The notes: generated by a model from the letters alone, not told the origin. A stretch of 64,000 nucleotides of DNA from Alphaproteobacteria bacterium (GCA_009920665.1 RFZL01000002.1:1-64000); one strand, 5' to 3'. Positions 17,489-27,563 are shown, counted from the first letter of the stretch. Numbers and translations: made by a program.

Positions 17489-19420
17489 TCAGGTGGTGGC
17501 TTTGTCGCGTTTCTGGGGCCCAGCATCAGCAGCTGCAAGCCCCGGCATGGCAAGAAGCGCTTCCGCGATGCCCCGGGCATCAAGACCGGCCATAGCGATC
17601 TGGCCTGCCTGGCTGTCATGGTCGATCATCCGGTCAGGAAGCGACATGCAGCGCACCACAAGCCCACTGTCAAGATGGCCGGCATTGGCCAGATACTGCA
17701 TGACATGCGCCGAGAAGCCGCCGGGGCTGTTCTCCTCGACAATCAGCAGCCGGTCATGCGACGTCGCCAGCCGGTCGATCAGATCGGTATCGAGCGGCTT
17801 GGCAAAGCGGGCATCGGCAATGGTGAAATCACCATGCGTCGGCGCCAGTTCATCCGCCGCCGTCAGACAGTCCGCAAGACGTGTTCCCAACGACAGCAGG
17901 GCCGTCCCCTCACCCTCGCGGATGATCCGCCCACGCCCGATCGGCAATATCTCGCCAACGTCGGGCAGATCGACACCGACACCCTCGCCGCGTGGATAGC
18001 GCACGGCGCTCGGCCCGTCATCATGAACGGCGGCGGTAGCGACCATATGCATGAGTTCGGCCTCGTCGGACGGGCACATGATGACCATGTTGGGAAGACA
18101 GGACAGATAGGCGACATCATAGACACCGGCATGCGTGGCACCGTCATTGCCGACCACCCCGGCCCGGTCGATGGCGAAACGGACCGGCAGCTTCTGGATG
18201 GCCACATCATGCACGATCTGGTCATAGCCGCGCTGCAGGAAGGTTGAATAGAGCGCGCAGAAGGGCCGCATGCCCTCGGTCGCCAGACCGGCGGCAAAGG
18301 TCACCGCATGCTGCTCGGCAATACCGACATCGAACACCCGGTTCGGGAACCGCGTCTTCACCTTGTCGAGTCCGGTGCCAGACGGCATCGCCGCCGTGAT
18401 CGCGACAATCCGGTCATCGGACTCGGCCGCGGCCATCAACCCCTGCGCAAACACTGACGTGTAGCTTGGCGCGTTGCCAACCGATTTCTGCTGCGTGCCG
18501 GTGATGACATCAAATTTCGGCACGGCGTGATATTTTTCAGCGGATGGGCCGGCAAAAGGATGGCCCTTGCCCTTTTCGGTCACCACGTGAACCAGCACCG
18601 GTCCGCGCGCATGCCCGTCGCGGATATTCTTCAGCACCGGCAGAAGATGCGACATGTCATGGCCGTCAATCGGCCCGATATGAAGAAAGCCAAGCTGACT
18701 GAACACCGAATTGCCACTGATCAGGTCGCGTGCCGCCTCGCGGGCGCGCCGCGCCGTGCGCTCAATCTCGGCCGGGAAGCGGCTTGCCACCTCGCGCATC
18801 AGATCGCGGATCGAATGGAATGGCTCGGATGTGATGAGACGCGACAGATAGCTGCTCATCGCACCGACCGGCTGCGCAATCGACATGTCATTGTCGTTCA
18901 GAATGACGATCAGCCGTGAATCCGACGCGCCGGCATTGTTCATCCCCTCGAACGCCATGCCGGCGCTCATCGAGCCGTCGCCAATCACCGAAATGACGTT
19001 ACGCCGGTGTCCCTGAAGGTCGCTTCCCACGGCCATGCCGAGGCCGGCGGAAATCGAGGTCGATGAATGACCGGCACCAAAGGGGTCGAACTCGGACTCG
19101 CTCCGCTTGGTGAAACCGGACAATCCACCCTTCTGGCGCAAGGTCTCGATGCGGTCGCGGCGACCGGTCAGGATCTTGTGCGGATAGGCCTGGTGGCCGA
19201 CATCCCAGATCAGCCTGTCCTCCGGGGTCCGGAAGACGTAATGCAGGGCAACCGTCAGCTCCACAACGCCAAGCCCGGCGCCAAGATGCCCACCGGTCTT
19301 CGACACAGCATCAATCGTCGCCATCCGCAATTCGGCGGCAAGACGCTGCAGTTCGCCCTCGGGGAGGCGGCGAAGCTCCTCAACGGTGGCGACGCTGTCA
19401 AGCAGGGGGGTTGCTGTCAT
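17489..19420 (-). CDS. dxs: 1-deoxy-D-xylulose-5-phosphate synthase
   Basis: A 643-residue thiamine diphosphate enzyme that condenses pyruvate and glyceraldehyde 3-phosphate, the first step of the MEP isoprenoid pathway. [15 protein letters not shown] at 73-87, the ThDP motif GDGSMSAG...NNA (148-163) and the transketolase pyrimidine domain ([17 protein letters not shown]) are visible. The length is standard. The ATG at 19420 has GGAGGG right upstream. It lies 64 bases after ispA in the same direction, linking precursor synthesis to prenyl chain elongation. ispH of the same pathway is at 56325-57287. Confidence 0.96.
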   Translation of the reverse strand: MTATPLLDSVATVEELRRLPEGELQRLAAELRMATIDAVSKTGGHLGAGLGVVELTVALHYVFRTPEDRLIWDVGHQAYPHKILTGRRDRIETLRQKGGLSGFTKRSESEFDPFGAGHSSTSISAGLGMAVGSDLQGHRRNVISVIGDGSMSAGMAFEGMNNAGASDSRLIVILNDNDMSIAQPVGAMSSYLSRLITSEPFHSIRDLMREVASRFPAEIERTARRAREAARDLISGNSVFSQLGFLHIGPIDGHDMSHLLPVLKNIRDGHARGPVLVHVVTEKGKGHPFAGPSAEKYHAVPKFDVITGTQQKSVGNAPSYTSVFAQGLMAAAESDDRIVAITAAMPSGTGLDKVKTRFPNRVFDVGIAEQHAVTFAAGLATEGMRPFCALYSTFLQRGYDQIVHDVAIQKLPVRFAIDRAGVVGNDGATHAGVYDVAYLSCLPNMVIMCPSDEAELMHMVATAAVHDDGPSAVRYPRGEGVGVDLPDVGEILPIGRGRIIREGEGTALLSLGTRLADCLTAADELAPTHGDFTIADARFAKPLDTDLIDRLATSHDRLLIVEENSPGGFSAHVMQYLANAGHLDSGLVVRCMSLPDRMIDHDSQAGQIAMAGLDARGIAEALLAMPGLAAADAGPQKRDKATT

Positions 19421-19484
19421 TCGCCCTCCGGTCCGGTGTTTCGGACCAGCCTTCCTAATTCATCTTTTATGGATATAAGGTTTA

Positions 19485-20375
19485 TCACGACCGCCGTTCA
19501 ATAGCGAATCGCGCGATGGCCTGCAGGTCAGCCGCCGCCGCGCCCCAGGGCGCGAGGGCCGCCTCGGCGCCGGTGATCAGCTCTGCCGCAGTCTGCCGGG
19601 CAGCGTCCAGCCCCATCAGAACAACGAAACTCCCCTTGCCACGCGCCGCATCCTGGCCGGCAGGCTTGCCAAGCGATTCAGTATCACTGTCATAATCCAG
19701 AAGATCGTCGGCAATCTGGAAGGCAAGACCAAGATCGCGCGAATAATTGGCAAGCGCGGCTTCAAGCGCCGCCGAGGCACCGCCATGAATGCCACCGGCG
19801 ACGGCGGCGAACCGGATCAGCGCACCGGTCTTCATGGCCTGCATCTGCCGCACCTCATCAAGTGACGGCGTTCCCGTTTCAGCTTCAAGATCGAGCATCT
19901 GTCCACCGGCCATGCCACCAACACCGGCCGCGGCGGCGAGTTCGGTGACGAGTCGCGCACGAACAGATGCATCCTCACTCACCCCGGGATCGGCAAGAAT
20001 CCCGAATGCCAGCGTTTGCAGCGCGTCACCGGCAAGAATGGCTGTCGCCTCGTCAAAGGCGATGTGGCAGGCCGGCTTGCCGCGGCGGGTATCCGAATCA
20101 TCCATTGCCGGAAGATCATCATGAACCAGCGAATAGGCATGTAGACATTCCACCGCGGCGGCAACATGCATCACCCCGTCGCACAATTGACCACCGCCGG
20201 CAAGCCGCGAGGCCGCCAGAACAAGGCAGGCCCGCAGCCGCTTGCCGCCATTCATCGTGGCATAGCGCATCGAGCAGGCGAGAGCGGCGGCGGGGCCGGG
20301 AAGCGTGTCGAACAGTGAGGCAAGATGGCTTTCAACAGCAGCCGAGTCCGCACGCACCGAGGCTGGGAGGGTCAT
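19485..20375 (-). CDS. ispA: Polyprenyl synthetase, farnesyl diphosphate synthase type
   Basis: A 296-residue all-alpha prenyltransferase that extends isopentenyl/dimethylallyl diphosphate to geranyl and farnesyl diphosphate. The first aspartate-rich motif DDLPAMDDSDTRRG is at 86-99 and the second FQIADDLLDYDSD near residue 220; GGKRLR (43-48) binds diphosphate. The ATG at 20375 lies 4 bases after the xseB stop; a longer frame from 20426 would overlap xseB and is rejected. Product length (C15) is inferred from operon context and from the residues before the first motif. Confidence 0.93.
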   Translation of the reverse strand: MTLPASVRADSAAVESHLASLFDTLPGPAAALACSMRYATMNGGKRLRACLVLAASRLAGGGQLCDGVMHVAAAVECLHAYSLVHDDLPAMDDSDTRRGKPACHIAFDEATAILAGDALQTLAFGILADPGVSEDASVRARLVTELAAAAGVGGMAGGQMLDLEAETGTPSLDEVRQMQAMKTGALIRFAAVAGGIHGGASAALEAALANYSRDLGLAFQIADDLLDYDSDTESLGKPAGQDAARGKGSFVVLMGLDAARQTAAELITGAEAALAPWGAAAADLQAIARFAIERRS

Positions 20376-20379
20376 TCGT

Positions 20380-20646
20380 CTAGCCGTCGACGGAGAATGG
20401 TGCCGATTCGGCCGGCGGGCTGCCATCTGCCGGCAGCCGGATCTGTTCCACTTTCATCCGCGCCTCTTCAAGGCGTGCCTGGCAGTGTGCCTTCAATGCG
20501 GTCCCGCGTTCAAAGGCCGTGATGGCATCGTCAAGCGAGACATCGCCGCGCTCAAGCGAGGCCACGATACCCTCGAGTTCACGAAGCGCATCCTCAAAGC
20601 TGATTCCGGCAAGATCGGCCTGTCCGCGGCCCGGCGTATCATTCAT
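20380..20646 (-). CDS. xseB: Exodeoxyribonuclease VII small subunit
   Basis: An 88-residue acidic helical protein, the small subunit of exonuclease VII. The core FEDALRELEGIVASLERGDVSLDDAI...FERG..L...C...L...E.K.E.I is the family signature. The ATG at 20646 follows AGGAG by 6 bases; a GTG three bases earlier is too close to it. It is first in the xseB-ispA-dxs-tlyA unit. Confidence 0.92.
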   Translation of the reverse strand: MNDTPGRGQADLAGISFEDALRELEGIVASLERGDVSLDDAITAFERGTALKAHCQARLEEARMKVEQIRLPADGSPPAESAPFSVDG

Positions 20647-20705
20647 CACAAACTCCTGCCCCGCTTCGGCAATTGGTCAAATCCAGCCAGCATGTTGGCG
20701 GATAT

Positions 20706-21173
20706 CTACTCTTCCGTCAGGGTCGTCGCAATGGTCTTTACCATATCGGCAACCCGTTTTCGTGCGCTGGCAGATTCAATATTATAGTAAGCTCTTACCA
20801 GCTCAAGCGTTTCCCGGCGTACCATCGGATCCTTGACGCCGGACGGGTCCTTGTCGAGCTCAATCGTGTCCAGTCCGCGGGCAACGCGCCTTGGCGATGC
20901 CTGCATTGTCGTTTCCGACATGTCATCAAAGAAATAGCTGATCGGAACGTCGAGGATCTGGCCCATGTCCCACAGGCGTGAGGCACTGATCCGGTTCGCC
21001 GCGCGTTCATATTTCTGCACCTGCTGGAATGTGATGTTCAGTTCGGCACCAAGCTGTTCCTGGCTCATGCCAAGCAATGTGCGCCGCAGACGAAGCCGTT
21101 TGCCAACATGCATGTCGATGGCGTTGTTATTGGTGATACGGAAATTTCGTTCGGGTTTCTGGGATGATACCAC
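20706..21173 (-). CDS. XRE family transcriptional regulator
   Basis: A 155-residue cytoplasmic regulator. The helix-turn-helix covers about residues 20-75 (VGKRLRLRRTLLGMSQEQLG then ITFQQVQKYERAANRISASR), a form common in alphaproteobacteria. The C-terminal part (MVRRETLELVRAYYNI...RKRVADMVKTIA) is a conserved helical tail. The GTG at 21173 is preferred because AGGA lies 7 bases upstream; an in-frame start at 21239 has no such support. No target sites were identified. It stands alone between pip and the xseB operon. Confidence 0.82.
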   Translation of the reverse strand: MVSSQKPERNFRITNNNAIDMHVGKRLRLRRTLLGMSQEQLGAELNITFQQVQKYERAANRISASRLWDMGQILDVPISYFFDDMSETTMQASPRRVARGLDTIELDKDPSGVKDPMVRRETLELVRAYYNIESASARKRVADMVKTIATTLTEE

Positions 21174-21298
21174 GATGCTTTCCTTTCTGTCAGTTAACCG
21201 GGGGCAGACCCCCTCCAGATGCTGCCAGCGGAAATGCAAGCATAGCCTGTTTAACGCTTTTACGGTGTCACGCGCCTGAATGTCTCAGCCTGAATAGC

Positions 21299-22246
21299 TC
21301 AGATGGCAAATTCGTCCAGCGCCGCCAGCAGGGCATGCGCAATCCCGTTCTCGAAGGTGGAATGGCCGGCATCATCGACAAGACGCAGATTCGCCTGACG
21401 ACCCCACGCATCCGCCAGCCTGTGCGCCGTCACCGGCGGGCAGATCACGTCATGCCGTCCCTGGATGATATGGGCCGGCAGATGCCGGATCACCGAAATA
21501 TTGGTCATGATATGGTCCGGCGGCATGAAACAGTCATTGACGAAATAATGCGCTTCCAGCCGTGCCATGCTCAGCGCCGATCGGCCGGTGACACGCCGCA
21601 CACCGGCCCGCAAGGTCGAACAGCTTGTCTCGTAGGAAGCCCACCGCTCGGCCGCTGGCTGATGGACAAGCGCCTGCTCGCTTGTCAGCTTGTCATGATA
21701 GCTGAGCAGGATGTCATCCCGCTCCTCCTCGGTCAGGAAGCCGATGAAATCCTCATAGGCCTCGGGGAAGAAACGGCCCATATCATGGAGAAACCAGTCA
21801 ACTTCGGCGCGCGTACCAAGAAAGATGCCACGCAGCACGAGGCCGGTGACACGCTCCGGGTGGGCGATGGCATAGGCAAGGGCAAGCGTGCTGCCCCAGG
21901 AACCGCCAAAGAGCAGCCATTTGTCGATACCAAGCCGGATCCTGAGCGCCTCGATATCGGCTATCAGGTCCTGGGTGGTATTCTGCGCCATCTCCCCATG
22001 CGGTGTTGAGCGGCCGCACCCGCGCTGGTCGAACAGCACGCAGTGAAATCTGTCGGGGTTGAACAGCCGCCGATGTGTCGCCGAAATCCCGGCCCCCGGC
22101 CCCCCATGGATGAACAGCACCGGCCGCCCGTCGGGTCGCCCGACCTGTTCGTAGTAAATCTGGTGCAGACCGCGATCAAGCTTGCCGCTGCCAAAGGGAG
22201 GCTGAACCGGAAACAGTTCTTTTTCCTGGATGAATGCATTCGCCAT
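21299..22246 (-). CDS. pip: Proline iminopeptidase
   Basis: A 315-residue alpha/beta hydrolase (peptidase family S33) that removes N-terminal proline. HGGPG at 47-51 forms the oxyanion region, the nucleophile elbow GGSWGS places Ser116, and the acid and base are the Asp in GRHDVICP and the His in AGHSTFEN near the end. FDQRGCGRS (72-80) is the family signature. The length matches bacterial Pip. It is a single-gene unit, separated from upstream carD by a terminator. Confidence 0.93.
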   Translation of the reverse strand: MANAFIQEKELFPVQPPFGSGKLDRGLHQIYYEQVGRPDGRPVLFIHGGPGAGISATHRRLFNPDRFHCVLFDQRGCGRSTPHGEMAQNTTQDLIADIEALRIRLGIDKWLLFGGSWGSTLALAYAIAHPERVTGLVLRGIFLGTRAEVDWFLHDMGRFFPEAYEDFIGFLTEEERDDILLSYHDKLTSEQALVHQPAAERWASYETSCSTLRAGVRRVTGRSALSMARLEAHYFVNDCFMPPDHIMTNISVIRHLPAHIIQGRHDVICPPVTAHRLADAWGRQANLRLVDDAGHSTFENGIAHALLAALDEFAI

Positions 22247-22364
22247 GGCGACAGCATATCACATTACAGCGGGGCGTGAATTGGTCTGCGCGTCACAGGT
22301 CAATTTCAACTTTACCAGGTGGCACAAGGCCCATTCGGCACCGACCCGCTTCGCAAACGACACC

Positions 22365-22390
22365 AAAAAGGGGCGCCGGAACGCCCCTTT
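22365..22390 (-). terminator. Rho-independent terminator of carD
   Basis: AAAGGGGCG and CGCCCCTTT pair as a 9-bp stem with a 6-base loop (22367-22390). On the minus strand the stem runs into TTTTT, a classic intrinsic terminator, about 45 bases after the carD stop. Confidence 0.85.
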
Positions 22391-22434
22391 GTTCGGAATG
22401 ACCGATGTCTTGGAATGACCGCTTTCAGAGCCGG

Positions 22435-22938
22435 TCAGGCAACGTCCATCAAATCTTCAAGCTTCGTCGCGGCCGCTTCCTGATCGATCTTCTCGATCGC
22501 CGCGAACTCGCGGGCCAAGCGCTCAAGCGCCGCCTGGTACATCTGACGCTCGGAATATGATTGCTCGGACTGGTTGGTGCGGCGATGCAGGTCGCGGACA
22601 ACCTCGGCAATCGATACCGGATCACCGGACTTGATCTTGGTTTCATATTCCTGCGCACGGCGCGACCACATTGTCCGGCGAACCCGCGCCTTGCCCTGCA
22701 AGGTGGTGATCGCCTGTTCCATCTGCTTCTTCGAGCTGAGGGTGCGCAGTCCGAGCGAGCGGGCCTTTTCCATGGGGACACGCAAGGTCATACGGTCATG
22801 TTCAAAACGAACAACAAGCATCTCGATCGTGGCACCGCTGATCTCGCGGCTCTCGGTCCCCAGAATACGGCCAACACCATGTGTCGGATACACCACGAAA
22901 TCGCCTTCCTTGAAGGCAGCGTCAGTCTTTTTTGCCAT
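22435..22938 (-). CDS. carD: CarD family transcriptional regulator
   Basis: A 167-residue RNA polymerase-interacting protein. The N-terminal Tudor-like CarD_CdnL domain (about residues 10-70: F..GD.VVYPTHGVGRI) binds the polymerase beta subunit; the helical remainder (REISGATIEMLVVRF to the end) includes the DNA-contacting part. CarD proteins stabilise open promoter complexes. The ATG at 22938 with GGGAAG upstream gives the canonical MAKK start; the longer frame from 23010 adds an unsupported leader. It has its own predicted promoter and an intrinsic terminator, so it is probably monocistronic. Confidence 0.92.
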   Translation of the reverse strand: MAKKTDAAFKEGDFVVYPTHGVGRILGTESREISGATIEMLVVRFEHDRMTLRVPMEKARSLGLRTLSSKKQMEQAITTLQGKARVRRTMWSRRAQEYETKIKSGDPVSIAEVVRDLHRRTNQSEQSYSERQMYQAALERLAREFAAIEKIDQEAAATKLEDLMDVA

Positions 22939-23114
22939 TGAGTCTTCCCTGTTGACCTTCGCGGCTGGCCCTACAGATGCAAATTGGCAGGCTGCTTTGG
23001 TGCCTTGCACTCCAACCCCTGCAAATCACTGCAGACCAAACAGACCCACGCCCTGTTTCCGATCGCCTCGGAGCGGGTGGGATCAGCGTCAGTCAGTTGT
23101 TGTAACCAGTCTGT

Positions 23115-23143
23115 AACATACCCGAAATTAACGGGAAAATCAA
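23115..23143 (-). promoter_or_regulatory. Predicted carD promoter
   Basis: On the minus strand TTGATT (23138-23143), a 17-base spacer, then TATGTT (23115-23120). The spacer contains the inverted repeat CCCG-TTAATTT-CGGG. The start codon lies about 177 bases downstream, so a long leader would be made. Confidence 0.55.
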
Positions 23144-23167
23144 TCGGCTCAGCGGTGATTTGGATAA

Positions 23168-23506
23168 TCAGCTTCCCTGCCCGGGATTGCGCGAGAAATA
23201 TTTCTCGTACTTTCCCTTTTCTTCCTGCGCCACTTCGGCATTCGGCATCGGGTCGGACCGCTGTGCGATATTGGGCCAGATTTCCGACATCTCGCGGTTC
23301 AGCTCCAGCCACTTCTCGGCCTCCGGCTCGGAGTCGGGAAGAATGGCTTCCGGCGGGCATTCCGGCTCGCAGACTCCGCAGTCAATGCACTCGTCCGGGT
23401 GGATGACCAGCATGTTCTCCCCCTCGTAAAAACAATCCACCGGGCATACCTCGACGCAGTCGGTATATTTGCAGTTGATGCAGTTGTCATTGACAATATA
23501 GGTCAT
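23168..23506 (-). CDS. fdxA: 7Fe-8S ferredoxin FdxA
   Basis: A 112-residue seven-iron ferredoxin. The Cys pattern C..C....C...CP...C (residues 9-25) binds the 3Fe-4S cluster together with part of the 4Fe-4S ligand set, and [12 protein letters not shown] (near 40-51) completes the 4Fe-4S site. The C-terminal extension ([15 protein letters not shown]) is typical of the FdxA/FdII type. It carries low-potential electrons in the cytoplasm; the partner is unknown. Downstream of the helicase-S4-terB set and upstream of carD, the usual alphaproteobacterial order. Confidence 0.94.
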   Translation of the reverse strand: MTYIVNDNCINCKYTDCVEVCPVDCFYEGENMLVIHPDECIDCGVCEPECPPEAILPDSEPEAEKWLELNREMSEIWPNIAQRSDPMPNAEVAQEEKGKYEKYFSRNPGQGS

Positions 23507-23587
23507 CAGGCGGTCTCCATGCGCGTCTCAGGCGCAGCGTTTTATCGTAAAGGCGGGTTCTCCACAAGAGCGGATCATCCTGCCGTT

Positions 23588-24052
23588 CTACCCCATGTTC
23601 TCGACGCGCATGCGGGCCCGTTTGGCAGCCCGCCCGGACTCGATATCATCGACATAAAGCAGGCCGGCAAGACGGCGCATCAGCTGCGCCTCGTAATCAT
23701 GCACCTCGCCATCGGCAAGCACCACCATCCATGCCATCTCCATGATCGCAATCCGGTCCTCGGCTTCGGTCTCGGTGCGGATCGAGCGCGTCAGGGCGTG
23801 AATCTCGACCCGTTCGGCATGCCAGGACAGCGCCGTATCGATCAGCCCGTCCACCGCGCCGGGATCGATGGTCGGCTGCGCCGCCAGAATGCGGGTGATC
23901 TGCGCACGCTCGTCATCATCAAGCTCGCCATCCGCCATCGCCGCCTCGACAAGAAGGCTGGCCATCAGGGCGGCCCATTCTGAGTCACCGGCGGGAGCGG
24001 TTTTTTCATCCTCGGCAAATTCGCGAATCCAGTTTCCCAGCTTGGCAATCAT
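23588..24052 (-). CDS. TerB-like protein
   Basis: A 154-residue protein with a TerB-like helical fold: the paired AAMADGELDDDERAQI and VVLADGEVHDYEAQLM segments (near residues 37-52 and 109-124) are the acidic, calcium-loop-like repeats of the family. TerB proteins are linked to tellurite resistance and envelope stress but most chromosomal members have no known role. It is between the S4 protein and fdxA on the same strand; the location is a conserved alphaproteobacterial neighbourhood, with no evidence for tellurite function. Confidence 0.78.
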   Translation of the reverse strand: MIAKLGNWIREFAEDEKTAPAGDSEWAALMASLLVEAAMADGELDDDERAQITRILAAQPTIDPGAVDGLIDTALSWHAERVEIHALTRSIRTETEAEDRIAIMEMAWMVVLADGEVHDYEAQLMRRLAGLLYVDDIESGRAAKRARMRVENMG

Positions 24053-24087
24053 CGATCAACATCCTCCTGCGGCGTTTCTGATATCGG

Positions 24088-24492
24088 TCATTCGAGCTCA
24101 GATTTCAAATTCTGGGTCGCCCGACGGTCACGTTTGGTCGGTCGGCCGGTACCACGTTCGCGGCTTTCAAAAACCGGCGCGGCTTTTTCTGCGCCGGACT
24201 CCCGCTTTGACACCTCCGGCGACAGATCTTCATAAAGCAACACCGCTTCGGTGGCCGGGCCGCGCCGCGACCCCAGTTCAACGATCCTGATCACTCTGAC
24301 CCGGTCGCCCTGCATGAAGGTCAGCACCTGCCCGGGCTGCGCGGCGCGATGCGGCTTGCTCATCACCTCGCCATCCAGACGGAATCGCCCGCCGGCAATG
24401 GCCTTTGTGGCCAGCGCGCGGGTCTTGAAAAAACGGGCATACCACAGCCACTTGTCGAGCCGCAGCGACGGCGCGCCAGTCGGGTCGCTCAC
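24088..24492 (-). CDS. S4 domain RNA-binding protein (HslR-like)
   Basis: A 134-residue protein with an S4 RNA-binding domain at about residues 10-60 (LRLDKWLWYARFFKTRALAT) similar to heat-shock protein Hsp15/HslR, which recycles stalled 50S subunits. The C-terminal tail is basic (RGTGRPTKRDRRATQ). It begins with GTG at 24492, overlapping the helicase stop by 4 bases (GTGA), so translation is probably coupled. The Hsp15 role is by homology only. Confidence 0.88.
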   Translation of the reverse strand: MSDPTGAPSLRLDKWLWYARFFKTRALATKAIAGGRFRLDGEVMSKPHRAAQPGQVLTFMQGDRVRVIRIVELGSRRGPATEAVLLYEDLSPEVSKRESGAEKAAPVFESRERGTGRPTKRDRRATQNLKSELE

Positions 24493-27407
24493 GATTTCAG
24501 TTTCAGATCGGCCAGCACGGCAAACGGCGATTGCGGGTCCGGCTCACGGCTCTTGGCGCTGAAATTCTGCTGCCTGTCCGGCTTGCCGCGGTTCGGACGT
24601 CCGCCCTTTGCCTGCCCCTTGCGGCCGGCCGGCCGTGATGTCTGGCGACCGTCTTCCTGCCCCTGGCGTTTGTCGCGACGGCCTGCGGTGGTACGTTGCC
24701 GGCGCACCCGCTCAAATGTCTGGATCGGCGGCTTTTCCGGATCCTCGTCAGGTTCCTCGCTGACGACCTTGCAGTTCATGTCCAGCAGCATCGCCGCCAT
24801 CTGTTCACGCGTCGCACCGGCCAGTGACAGCATGTCCTCGCTGATCGTGAACCGGCCCTCGCGTGCCGCGTTGCGGACAAGAAGCGCCACCCGCTCGACC
24901 ATATCGACCCGCATCACACGCCCGCCAAGCCGCCGGTATCCTGTGGCCAGCCAGAAATTATCCGGCACGCCCTCAACGGCATCAATGGCGACGCGGCCGG
25001 CTGGCGGCGGCGCGTGAAACTGGCCCGCCTCACCATGGAACAGGTTCCACAACAGGGCGCGAAGGTCAATCTGCGCCGGCTTCAGCAGATCGGGAAGATA
25101 GACAGTCTCGACGCCAAATCGCAGCCCCAGTCGCGCTAGGCGCGGCTTGTCGGTTTCACTCAGACCGCGAAGCTGCTGGCCAGCCTGCATCGAGGGCACC
25201 GTGCCAAGCCCCTCGAACAGCATGAAAGCAAGCCCGCGCGCCGCGCCGGACAGTGGCGCCGGCTCAGCCGCCGTTTCGGGCGCCGTTTCGGACGCCGTTT
25301 CGGGCGCTGTTTCGGGCGCCTCTATGATATCGGGCTGTTCGACCGGCGGAGTGGCGGCGATTTCATCCTTTGTCGGACCATCCAGCGCATCATCGATGTC
25401 GGCTTTTGGCGTTGGCGTTGGCGGTCCCGGGCGCGGCGTCCGGCGTTCGGGAAGCGGCGCGGTCTCGGGCGTCTCGAGAACCACCAGCCTGCCAAGGACC
25501 TCGCGGACATGTTCGGCGACGAATTCGGACAGTCTGGCGTTCAGCCGCTGTGTCTGGTCAATCGACAGCAGCTCGCTGGCGATCAGGTCCGGGCGCGGTG
25601 CGTAGAGCCCGTCACCCTTGACCAGACGGGCCACAATAGCGTCGCGCCACCTGACCCGCCCCTCTTCATCAAGTTTGAAGGCGGCCGTCGCCGAGGCGGT
25701 GAAGGCACGCACACGCGACTCAATCTCGTCGGGAAGCCCGCGCCGCGCCGCCGCCAGGATGGTTGCCTTCTCGTCACCCTCGCTCAGGGTCGGGCGGAAC
25801 ACGAATCCTTCCAGATTACCGACTTCCTCACCTTCGACCAGAACGGTTCCGTCACTTTTCACCGAGGCCATGAGATTCCTTGTTTCCTTCAATTTCCGGC
25901 TCAGATGCGCAGCGCGCCGGTCGATGAACCTCTCCGAAAGCCGCTGATGCAGGCTGTCGGACAGGCGGTCCTCGATCGAACGCGCCCGATTCTGCCATTC
26001 TGCGGGGTTGTCTGTCCAGTCCGCACGATGCGTGACATAGGTCCAGGTCCGGATATAGGCAAGCCGTGTCATCAGCGTGTCAATATCGCCATCAAGCCTG
26101 TCGAGCTGCGCCATCGCCCGCGCGACCATGTCACTGCCAAGCCTGCCAGTCTCGGCAAGCTGGCCATAGAGCGTTGCCAGCAGATCGTAGTGATCATCGC
26201 TCAGACTCTGCCGGAAATCCGGAATACAGGCGACATCCCACAACAGATTGACCTGTTGCGCGCCGACAGCGCGCTCGTGGATCGCCGGCCGTTCGGCAAG
26301 CGCCACCAGCGCGCGGTGATCAATGGCGTCGGCCTTGCGAAGCAGGAACGGCAAGGGCGGAGGTGCCTCAAGCGAGGCAAGCAGCGATTCAACCGAAGAA
26401 AAATCAATGTCACGCGATCGCCACCAAAAACTGCGGATCGGCGCGAAACGGTGCTGCTCGATGGCCTCGATCATCTCCGGTTCCGGCACCTCGCACCCGT
26501 CGGTCACGCCGAATGTGCCATCATTGGTATGGCGTCCGGCGCGACCGGCAATCTGCGCCATTTCAGCAGCTGACAGACGGCGCATCTGCCGGCCGTCGAA
26601 CTTCATGTCGGAAGCCAGCGCCACATGCCCGAGATCGAGGTTCAGGCCCATCCCGATGGCGTCGGTGGCGACAAGGAAATCGACATCACCATTCTGATAT
26701 AGCTCAACCTGGGCATTGCGGGTGCGCGGGCTGAGCCGTCCCATCACCACCGCCGCGCCACCACGCTGGCGGCGCACCAGCTCGGCAATCTGATAGACAT
26801 CGCCGACCCCGAAGGCGACGATGGCACTGCGGCGCGGCAATCTTGTCAGCTTCTTCGACCCGGCAAAGCTGAGCTGCGAGAGCCGCTGGCGCGTCTCGAA
26901 CCGCGCGTCGGGCAGCATCTGGCGCAGGAGCGGGCCGGCTGTCTCGGCGCCAAGGAACATCGTCTCATGGAGGCCGCGGGCATGCAGGATGCGGTCGGTG
27001 AAAACGTGGCCACGCTCACGGTCACCGGCCAACTGCACCTCGTCGACCGCGACAAAGTCATAGCTTTGCCGCAGCCCGTCATCATCCACCATCGGCGCGC
27101 CGCCAAGCGGCATCGATTCAACGGTACAGCACAGATAGCGCGCACCGGCTGGCAGGATCCGTTCCTCGCCGGTGATCAGCCCGACCTTCGCCGCGCCAAG
27201 GCGGGCCACCAGACGGTCGTAATTCTCACGCGCCAGAAGCCGCAGCGGAAAGCCGATCATGCCGCTGGCATAGCCGGTCATCCGTTCCAGCGCGAGATGC
27301 GTCTTGCCAGTATTGGTCGGGCCGAGGACCACCGTCACCCGGCGGTCACGCTCGGCGCGGGCAGTGGCACCGGTCGGGCCGGGCCTGAATGATGATGCGC
27401 GGGTCAT
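24489..27407 (-). CDS. SUV3-like DEAD/DEAH RNA helicase
   Basis: A superfamily 2 helicase of about 972 residues similar to mitochondrial SUV3. VVLGPTNTGKTHLALERM (near residues 24-41) is Walker A, VAVDEVQLAGD is the DEAD-box-like motif II and AEMAQIAGRAGRH is motif VI. After the helicase core there is a Pro/Glu-rich linker with a 12-bp repeat, then a further conserved domain and a strongly basic tail (about 60 residues rich in Arg, Lys, Gln). In-frame ATGs at 27512 and 27542 also exist; 27407 is preferred because codons upstream have A/T third positions unlike the gene body, though no start has a good ribosome-binding site. RNA turnover is the likely role. Confidence 0.85.
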   Translation of the reverse strand: MTRASSFRPGPTGATARAERDRRVTVVLGPTNTGKTHLALERMTGYASGMIGFPLRLLARENYDRLVARLGAAKVGLITGEERILPAGARYLCCTVESMPLGGAPMVDDDGLRQSYDFVAVDEVQLAGDRERGHVFTDRILHARGLHETMFLGAETAGPLLRQMLPDARFETRQRLSQLSFAGSKKLTRLPRRSAIVAFGVGDVYQIAELVRRQRGGAAVVMGRLSPRTRNAQVELYQNGDVDFLVATDAIGMGLNLDLGHVALASDMKFDGRQMRRLSAAEMAQIAGRAGRHTNDGTFGVTDGCEVPEPEMIEAIEQHRFAPIRSFWWRSRDIDFSSVESLLASLEAPPPLPFLLRKADAIDHRALVALAERPAIHERAVGAQQVNLLWDVACIPDFRQSLSDDHYDLLATLYGQLAETGRLGSDMVARAMAQLDRLDGDIDTLMTRLAYIRTWTYVTHRADWTDNPAEWQNRARSIEDRLSDSLHQRLSERFIDRRAAHLSRKLKETRNLMASVKSDGTVLVEGEEVGNLEGFVFRPTLSEGDEKATILAAARRGLPDEIESRVRAFTASATAAFKLDEEGRVRWRDAIVARLVKGDGLYAPRPDLIASELLSIDQTQRLNARLSEFVAEHVREVLGRLVVLETPETAPLPERRTPRPGPPTPTPKADIDDALDGPTKDEIAATPPVEQPDIIEAPETAPETASETAPETAAEPAPLSGAARGLAFMLFEGLGTVPSMQAGQQLRGLSETDKPRLARLGLRFGVETVYLPDLLKPAQIDLRALLWNLFHGEAGQFHAPPPAGRVAIDAVEGVPDNFWLATGYRRLGGRVMRVDMVERVALLVRNAAREGRFTISEDMLSLAGATREQMAAMLLDMNCKVVSEEPDEDPEKPPIQTFERVRRQRTTAGRRDKRQGQEDGRQTSRPAGRKGQAKGGRPNRGKPDRQQNFSAKSREPDPQSPFAVLADLKLKS
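25270..25317. repeat. 12-bp tandem repeat in helicase linker
   Basis: Four near-identical copies of gccgtttcgggc encode a Glu-Thr-Ala-Pro/Ser repeat in the linker between helicase core and C-terminal domain. Copy number may vary between strains. Confidence 0.8.
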
Positions 27408-27563
27408 GGCGTTGGTCGAACTGGTGCGGGGCTGAATGACGGGGCCTGAATAACGGGCGGCGGGGATATAGCGCGGGAATCCTGCCGCGCCTGATTTTGC
27501 TGGTCGTCCCATGACAATACCGATTTTCCGGCTGGCATGCATCCGGCTTTCTGGCCCGGTGCC

